A program made the translations under genes and the position numbers. From NCBI GenBank assembly GCA_028292305.1, contig JAQGMQ010000077.1, forward strand, positions 1-9,762: a stretch of DNA of 9,762 nucleotides, given 5' to 3'. This document shows positions 1-4,152 of this stretch, in pieces (the first letter of the stretch is position 1; every line of letters starts with the position of its first letter). Below the pieces are notes generated by a model that was given only the letters and a program-made list of their open reading frames with translations, did not search any database and was not told the origin of the DNA. Source of the stretch: Rhodoferax sp. (GTDB lineage Bacteria > Pseudomonadota > Gammaproteobacteria > Burkholderiales > Burkholderiaceae_C).

Positions 1-246
1 CAGCAGCGACTGGCCGAGGTCGCCGTGCAGCAGGTTGCCGTACCAGTCCACCGCCTGCGCCGTCAGCGATTTGTCGAGGCCCATCTGGGTGCGGATGCGG
101 GCCACCTCGTCCTGCGTGGCCCCCACGCCGGCCATTTCGGCGGCGGCGTCACCCGGCACCAGCCAGACCAGGCTCAGCGTCAGCAGCGAGACGATCAGCA
201 GCACCGGGATGGCGCTGAGCAGGCGTCCGATGATGAATTTCAGCAT
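1..246 (-). CDS. Peptide/opine-type ABC transporter permease, DppB family (N-terminal part, cut by window edge)
   Basis: Only the first 82 codons are present; the gene runs off the left edge. The translation starts MLKFIIGRLLSAIPVLLIVS, with a short basic n-region followed by one hydrophobic segment (about residues 9-31). A periplasmic stretch containing VPGDAA follows, then a segment ending WYGNLLHGDLGQSLL. The PGD after TM1 and the GDLGxS motif are characteristic of the DppB/OppB/GsiC permease family, which forms one half of the inner-membrane channel of SBP_bac_5-dependent importers. The ATG at 246 is the natural start because the hydrophobic segment begins at once, though no strong Shine-Dalgarno is visible before it. 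It lies 81 bp downstream of the solute-binding protein gene on the same strand, so it is very likely its partner. A DppC-type permease and ATPases would be expected beyond the edge, but this is inference. The transported substrate cannot be read from the sequence. Confidence 0.9.
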   Translation of the reverse strand, partial: MLKFIIGRLLSAIPVLLIVSLLTLSLVWLVPGDAAAEMAGVGATQDEVARIRTQMGLDKSLTAQAVDWYGNLLHGDLGQSLL

Positions 247-327
247 GTCAGCAACGCCCCGAGGCGATGACGCGCCCCCTCAGGAAGCGGTGCTACGCGC
301 AGCGATGGGCGTGGCGGCACCGTCATT

Positions 328-1881
328 TCAGTCGTACCAGACGTCCCACATCCGCGGGACGCGGTGCGGCGCGAAGTTCTTCAGCTTGGCGCTGGCGGCT
401 TCATAGATGCCGACGTCGCCGACCTTGATGGCATAGGCCTGGTCGTAGATGCGGGCCTGCATGGCGGCGAAGGCGGCCTTGCGGTCGTCCATCGACGGGG
501 CGGTGCTCAGCTTGACCATGTCGGCTTCGAGCTCGGCGTCCTTCTTGTGCTGCCAGTTGTTGTCACCGGTGAACAACACGCCGACGCTGATCGGGCCTTC
601 GTACGGCTCGATGCCGATCATGATGGGGAACAGGTTCCAGCCATCGGGCTTGGCGCGCGCCGCGAACGTGGTGGGCCAGTCGGCCACCTGCAGCCGCACG
701 TTCATGCCGATGGCCTTGAGTTGCTGGGTTGCGATCACGGCGGTGTCGTTGTGGTTCTTGAAGCCGTTGTCGGCGATGAACACCAGTTCCTCGCCCTTGT
801 AGCCCGCCTCTTTCAGCAGGGCCTTGGCCTTCTCGGCATTGTGCTGGTTGTAGAGCGGCTTGCCTACGTCGCCCGCGAAATACGGCGTGCCCGGGTGCTG
901 CCAGCCGTGTGTCATGCGGTACAGGCCGTCGGTGGAGATGGCCATGATCTCCTCGTCCTCGAGCGCGGCCATGATCGCCTGGCGCACCTTGAGGTTGTTG
1001 GTGGGCGCCACGTTGGCGTTCAGGAAGATGGTCTGGAACGACCACGGCATCATCTCGTAGGAGACCACCGCGGTGTTCGACTTCATGCGGCGCGCGGCGG
1101 TGGGCGAGATCTGTTCCAGCACCTGCACTTCACCGGTCTCCAGCGCGCTGTTGCGGGCGCCGGCTTCGGGGATGAAGCGGAAGGTCACGGTGTCCAGGTA
1201 CGGCGTCTTCCTGCCGCCCAGGCCGTCGCGGGCCTTGTAGGCCGGGTTGGGCACGTAGTCGTCGAAACGGGCCAGCTTGACGAAGCTGTCGGGCCGGTAT
1301 TCGACCATCTTGTACGGGCCGGTGCCGATCACGTTGATCTTGTTGGCCTCCTTGGCGGCTTCGCTCGCGGGGATGATCACCGCCGGCGCGCGCGGCGAGC
1401 CCAGGAACTCGATGAAGCCCTGGAACGGCGACTTCATTTTGATGGCGATGGTGGCCGGGTCGACCACGGTGATGGACTGCACCAGCGCCATGTTCTGCGC
1501 GCTGCCGCCGACCTTGGCATAACGCTCGAGCGAGGCCTTCACATCGGTCGCCGTCATGACCTGGCCGTTGTGGAACTTCACGCCCTTGCGCAGCTTGATG
1601 GTGTAGCCCAGGCCATCGATGGAGCTGGTGTAGCTCTCGGCCAGGTCGGGAATGGTTTCGCCCTTCTCGCTGCGTGCGAACAGGCCCTCGTAGATCTGCA
1701 GGTTGATGTTGCGCGCGGCCTGCGCCGAGGTGGTCATCGCGTCGAGGCTCGGCGGCTGCGCCTGCTGGGCGACGATGGCATCGCCGCCTTTCTTCTGGGC
1801 GTACACCGGCGCCGCGGCGAGCAACAGGGCCGAGATACAGGCAAGGCCGAAGCGGCGCGGGAGCATGAAGGCGTGGGGCAT
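328..1881 (-). CDS. Periplasmic solute-binding protein of a peptide/opine/nickel-type ABC transporter (SBP_bac_5 family)
   Basis: This 517-residue protein captures a solute in the periplasm and delivers it to the downstream DppB-type permease. Residues 1-28 form a Sec signal peptide: a basic MLPRR, a hydrophobic core, and VYA before the predicted cut at Q29. There is no well-formed lipobox, so it is probably soluble rather than lipid-anchored. Family hallmarks are IYEGLFARSEKGETIPDLAE (residues 63-82), followed by YTIKLRKGVKFHNG and the TATDVKASLERY stretch, and later GTGPYKMVEYRPDS. The length fits the family (about 500-540). The reading frame is open upstream to 1941. I chose the ATG at 1881 because GGAG (plus-strand ctcc, 1888-1891) sits 6 nt before it and the signal peptide then starts correctly. 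The gene begins 60 bp after the aldolase-like gene, consistent with one operon. The family binds very diverse ligands (peptides, opines, glutathione, nickel, sugars), so no ligand is assigned. Confidence 0.93.
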   Translation of the reverse strand: MPHAFMLPRRFGLACISALLLAAAPVYAQKKGGDAIVAQQAQPPSLDAMTTSAQAARNINLQIYEGLFARSEKGETIPDLAESYTSSIDGLGYTIKLRKGVKFHNGQVMTATDVKASLERYAKVGGSAQNMALVQSITVVDPATIAIKMKSPFQGFIEFLGSPRAPAVIIPASEAAKEANKINVIGTGPYKMVEYRPDSFVKLARFDDYVPNPAYKARDGLGGRKTPYLDTVTFRFIPEAGARNSALETGEVQVLEQISPTAARRMKSNTAVVSYEMMPWSFQTIFLNANVAPTNNLKVRQAIMAALEDEEIMAISTDGLYRMTHGWQHPGTPYFAGDVGKPLYNQHNAEKAKALLKEAGYKGEELVFIADNGFKNHNDTAVIATQQLKAIGMNVRLQVADWPTTFAARAKPDGWNLFPIMIGIEPYEGPISVGVLFTGDNNWQHKKDAELEADMVKLSTAPSMDDRKAAFAAMQARIYDQAYAIKVGDVGIYEAASAKLKNFAPHRVPRMWDVWYD

Positions 1882-1941
1882 GGAGTTCTCCAAGGTGCGG
1901 GGGCGGGATCGTCGAACGGGGGGACTGGGGAAAAGGGGCAA

Positions 1942-2724
1942 TCAGGTGGCGTAGTCGGGCTCTTCGACGTCGAGCATCCGGCGGATCGCGGCCAGGTGCA
2001 GATCGGCATCGAACTTGTCGCCCCAGCGGCCGTTGAAGCGTTCGCGCAGGTTGTCGGCAAACGGCGCCAGCGGCATGCCGGTGCCCATGGCGGTGATCTG
2101 GTACATGGCGGTGCGTTCGGCCATGTAGAGCTCGTCGAAGGCATCGGCCGGGCTCGGCCCGACCACCGTCACGCCGTGGTTCTTGCTGAGCAGGATCGTC
2201 TTGTCGGCCATGATGTCGGCCATGCGGTCGCCCTCCTCCGTCCAGAGCACGACGCCGTTGTGCTCTTCGTCGTAGGCCACGCGGTCATAGAGCATGGCGC
2301 TGTTCTGGTGCACCAGCTCGAAACGCCCGCCCTGCACCATCGACAGCGCCGTGAGGTAACGCGGATGCACATGCAGGATGCAGCGCGCCTGCGGGTGGCG
2401 CAGGTGGATGCGGGTATGGATGTAGAAGGCCACCTTGCGCAGTTCGCCGTCGCCGCGCAGCACCTTGCCATCGAGGTCGCAAACGATGAACTTGCTGGCC
2501 GTGATCTCGCGGTAGTGCAGGCCGCGCGGGTTGATGATGAACAGGTCGTCGCTGCCCGGCAGCATCAGGCTGCAGTGGTTGGCGATCTGCTCGTTCATGT
2601 CCAGGCGGTTCATCCAGCGAAACAGCGCCGCCATGTCGCAACGGGCCTGCCATTCGGCGGGGGCGATGCCGGCGGGTGGCGCGCCGGGCGCCGCTGCTTG
2701 ATTTTCCAGATCAGAAGTAAGCAT
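1942..2724 (-). CDS. Class II aldolase/adducin-family protein
   Basis: This 260-residue protein has the class II aldolase/adducin fold, whose metal-dependent members cleave or decarboxylate hydroxy-acids and sugar phosphates. Visible landmarks are NHCSLMLPG (49-57), INPRGLHYREI (64-74), the metal-site pair H118-V-H120 in ILHVHPRYLTALS, and the third ligand H183 in LLSKNHGVTVVG. By hand alignment to fuculose-1-phosphate aldolase, the position of catalytic Glu73 is Ala99 (KVAFYIH, 97-103). As I recall, adducin-like bacterial members also lack this Glu, so the chemistry may be decarboxylation or something else rather than a standard aldol cleavage. The frame is open upstream to 2832. The ATG at 2724 was chosen because the 36 extra residues are Cys-rich, unlike the family, and would overlap the operator region. 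The Shine-Dalgarno is weak. Context (LacI-type regulator upstream, ABC importer genes downstream) suggests catabolism of the imported solute. The exact substrate is unknown. Confidence 0.9.
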   Translation of the reverse strand: MLTSDLENQAAAPGAPPAGIAPAEWQARCDMAALFRWMNRLDMNEQIANHCSLMLPGSDDLFIINPRGLHYREITASKFIVCDLDGKVLRGDGELRKVAFYIHTRIHLRHPQARCILHVHPRYLTALSMVQGGRFELVHQNSAMLYDRVAYDEEHNGVVLWTEEGDRMADIMADKTILLSKNHGVTVVGPSPADAFDELYMAERTAMYQITAMGTGMPLAPFADNLRERFNGRWGDKFDADLHLAAIRRMLDVEEPDYAT

Positions 2725-2762
2725 TTTCGGATTCTCAAAAGAGTGCAATGGGTCCAAATATG

Positions 2763-2776
2763 TGCATGCGTAGTCA
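2763..2776. promoter_or_regulatory. Candidate secondary LacI-family operator (degenerate copy)
   Basis: TGCATGCGTAGTCA matches the perfect palindrome at 2870-2883 at 11 of 14 positions. It keeps the central CG and the right half AGTCA, and the flanking CA is also shared. It lies 39 bp upstream of the aldolase start. On the minus strand it sits between a weak TTGTTG (2777-2782) and TATTTG (2755-2760), 16 bp apart, which could be a poor promoter. The start-to-start distance to the other site is 107 bp, about ten helical turns. Assignment as an operator is inference. Confidence 0.45.
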
Positions 2777-2863
2777 CAACAATGGTGCAATGTGGTTAGT
2801 TCTCGTGGCGGATAAGCCCAAACACCCGCCAAATCCGCTTTATCCAGCTCTACCTACCCAACA

Positions 2864-2869
2864 TTTATA
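2864..2869 (-). promoter_or_regulatory. Candidate -10 element for the aldolase-transporter operon
   Basis: Read on the minus strand this is TATAAA, a 5/6 match to the sigma-70 -10 hexamer, directly adjoining the 14-bp palindrome on its downstream side. The palindrome would then occupy the -35/-10 spacer, a classic arrangement for repression. No good -35 hexamer is present 16-18 bp upstream, so the promoter is tentative. The leader to the aldolase ATG would be about 130 nt. Confidence 0.35.
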
Positions 2870-2883
2870 TGACTGCGCAGTCA
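2870..2883. promoter_or_regulatory. Candidate LacI-family operator, perfect 14-bp palindrome
   Basis: TGACTGCGCAGTCA equals its own reverse complement and has a central CpG, the hallmark of LacI/PurR-type operators, where the hinge helices kink the DNA. It lies in the gap between the LacI-family regulator gene (ending at 2916) and the aldolase gene (starting at 2724), upstream of both the aldolase and the transporter genes. This is the natural place for control of that operon by the neighbouring regulator. Symmetry is seen directly; the regulator-operator pairing is inferred. Confidence 0.65.
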
Positions 2884-2915
2884 CACTCTAGCGAAATGCG
2901 TGCCTGAAGGCTGTG

Positions 2916-3932
2916 TCAAAATGTTTTTCTGCGTATCAGCGTGCCGGGCAACAGCTTGCGCTGCGGGCTGGCGTCGGCGGGCAGCTCGAGCATGTCGAGC
3001 GCGGCCTCGACCATCTCCTCCAACGGGTTGCGGAAGGTGGTCAGCAGGTAGGGCGACCAGCTGGCGCCCGGGATGTCGTCGAAGCCGACGATGGCCGGCA
3101 CCGCCCCCGACGCGCCCGGGTCGTCGCGGTAGCCGTCGATGACGCCCAGCGCCACCGCGTCGTCGCCGCAGAACACGCCGTCGACCTCGGGGCATTCGCG
3201 CCGCAGCCGGCCCGCTGCCTCGTAACCCCAGTCGTGCGAGAAGGCCCCCTCGGCAACGAACACCGGCGCCATGCCGCGCTCGGTCAGCTTGTCGAGGAAG
3301 CCCTTGCGCCGCGCGGTGTTGGTGGCCGATGTGGCCCGCCCGCCGACGAACGCCAGGCGGCGCAGCCCCGCGTTGATCATCTCGTTGGCAATGCTGCGCG
3401 CGCCGTCCACGTTGTCGCACGACACGGTGTGCACGCCTTCGTCTTCGGCATAACGGTTGACGATCACCACCGGCGTGCCGCCCTCGCGGGCCAGCGTCGC
3501 GCTGGTCTGGGCCAGCGTCACGTTGGCGATGATGATGCCCTTGACGCGGTACGCCTTGGCCAGCGGCACCAGGCGTTCGATCTGCTGGCCTTCGGGCACG
3601 TTGAGCAGCAGCACCTCGAGCCCGCGGGCCTGCGTGGCCAGCGTCAGCTGCTCGAGCAGGTGCGGCACGAAGGGGTGGGTGATGGCCGTGGTCAGCACCG
3701 CCACGATGTTCGATTGCCCCTTGGCCATGGTGCGGGCAACGAGATTCGGGCTGTAGCTGAGCCGCCGCCCCGCGGCCTCGATGCGCGCCTTGACGTCGGG
3801 GGCCACATAGCCCCGGCCGGCGAACACCCGCGACACGGCGCTCTGCGACACCTTGGCCTCGCGGGCGACGTCGGCCTGGGTGGCGGCCGTGCTGTTGGAA
3901 CCGCGCGCACGCCTGACAGTCGAATCGCTCAA
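2916..3932 (-). CDS. LacI-family (GntR/PurR-type) transcriptional regulator
   Basis: This is a 338-residue DNA-binding repressor with a periplasmic-binding-protein-like sensor domain, acting in the cytoplasm. The helix-turn-helix is at about residues 17-39 (TQADVAREAKVSQSAVSRVF), followed by the hinge helix YSPNLVARTMA (60-70). At the hinge lever position LacI and PurR carry Leu; here it is Met69. The sensor core starts at SNIVAVLTT, with the family pattern GIIIAN, PVVIVNRY, RRLAFVGG, DGVFCGDDAVALGVIDGYR and AIVGFDDIPGASWSPYLLTTFRNP. Length is normal. The start codon is TTG at 3932; no ATG lies before the HTH. A weak GGAA about 8 nt upstream could be the ribosome-binding site. A TATACT (plus strand 3991-3996) about 60 bp upstream could be its -10. 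It is transcribed in the same direction as the aldolase-transporter genes and probably regulates them through the palindromes at 2870-2883 and 2763-2776. Its effector is probably the imported compound or a product of it. Confidence 0.93.
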   Translation of the reverse strand: MSDSTVRRARGSNSTAATQADVAREAKVSQSAVSRVFAGRGYVAPDVKARIEAAGRRLSYSPNLVARTMAKGQSNIVAVLTTAITHPFVPHLLEQLTLATQARGLEVLLLNVPEGQQIERLVPLAKAYRVKGIIIANVTLAQTSATLAREGGTPVVIVNRYAEDEGVHTVSCDNVDGARSIANEMINAGLRRLAFVGGRATSATNTARRKGFLDKLTERGMAPVFVAEGAFSHDWGYEAAGRLRRECPEVDGVFCGDDAVALGVIDGYRDDPGASGAVPAIVGFDDIPGASWSPYLLTTFRNPLEEMVEAALDMLELPADASPQRKLLPGTLIRRKTF

Positions 3933-4152
3933 GTGGTCTGTTCCAGTGGCTACGGGGGTGGAGGCGTGGGCGGTTGGCGCCCGGCGCGCCAGTATATCTA
4001 CGGCATGCGGTCCCCTTGGCGCGCCGGCGGCGGCGGGCCCGGCGCACGACCATCATGGTGAACGGCCACGCCTGCGCCAGCGGCGACCCATACGCCAGCG
4101 GCCTCGCGCTTGGCCTCCGTTCAGCGACCGGCAAGCCCGTCACCGCCAGGCT
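3933..4152. other. 220-bp gap between the surface-protein gene and the LacI-family gene
   Basis: This very GC-rich spacer separates two minus-strand genes. It holds a TATACT on the minus strand (plus 3991-3996) that could be the -10 of the regulator gene, but no good -35 stands 17 bp before it. I see no stem-loop plus T-tract, so no intrinsic terminator is called for the surface-protein gene. Continuing the surface-protein frame past its TGA gives an Arg/Pro-rich sequence without a membrane anchor or a sorting signal of the IPTL or PEP-CTERM type, so there is no sign of a simple nonsense truncation. Confidence 0.5.

Noticed and set aside
30..41. Lipoprotein signal in the surface protein (Cys cluster in the signal region)
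   Set aside because: The order of residues before the Cys cluster does not fit a lipobox. The run looks like part of a hydrophobic signal core followed by a VRA cleavage site. Positions given are residues of that protein.
364..2799. 811-codon open frame on the plus strand, antisense to the binding-protein and aldolase genes
   Set aside because: It crosses two real genes and their gap, and its product is a His/Val/Arg/Gly-rich low-information sequence typical of a shadow frame in high-GC DNA. No family motif is visible.
2902..2911. Short hairpin GCCT-GA-AGGC after the LacI stop as a terminator
   Set aside because: The stem is only 4 bp with a 2-nt loop, and no T-run follows on the minus strand.
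2881..4143. 420-codon minus-strand frame overlapping the LacI gene and starting just after the surface-protein stop
   Set aside because: It is Arg/Gly/Ala-rich without family features and out of frame with the convincing LacI gene. It is also not a believable continuation of the surface protein.
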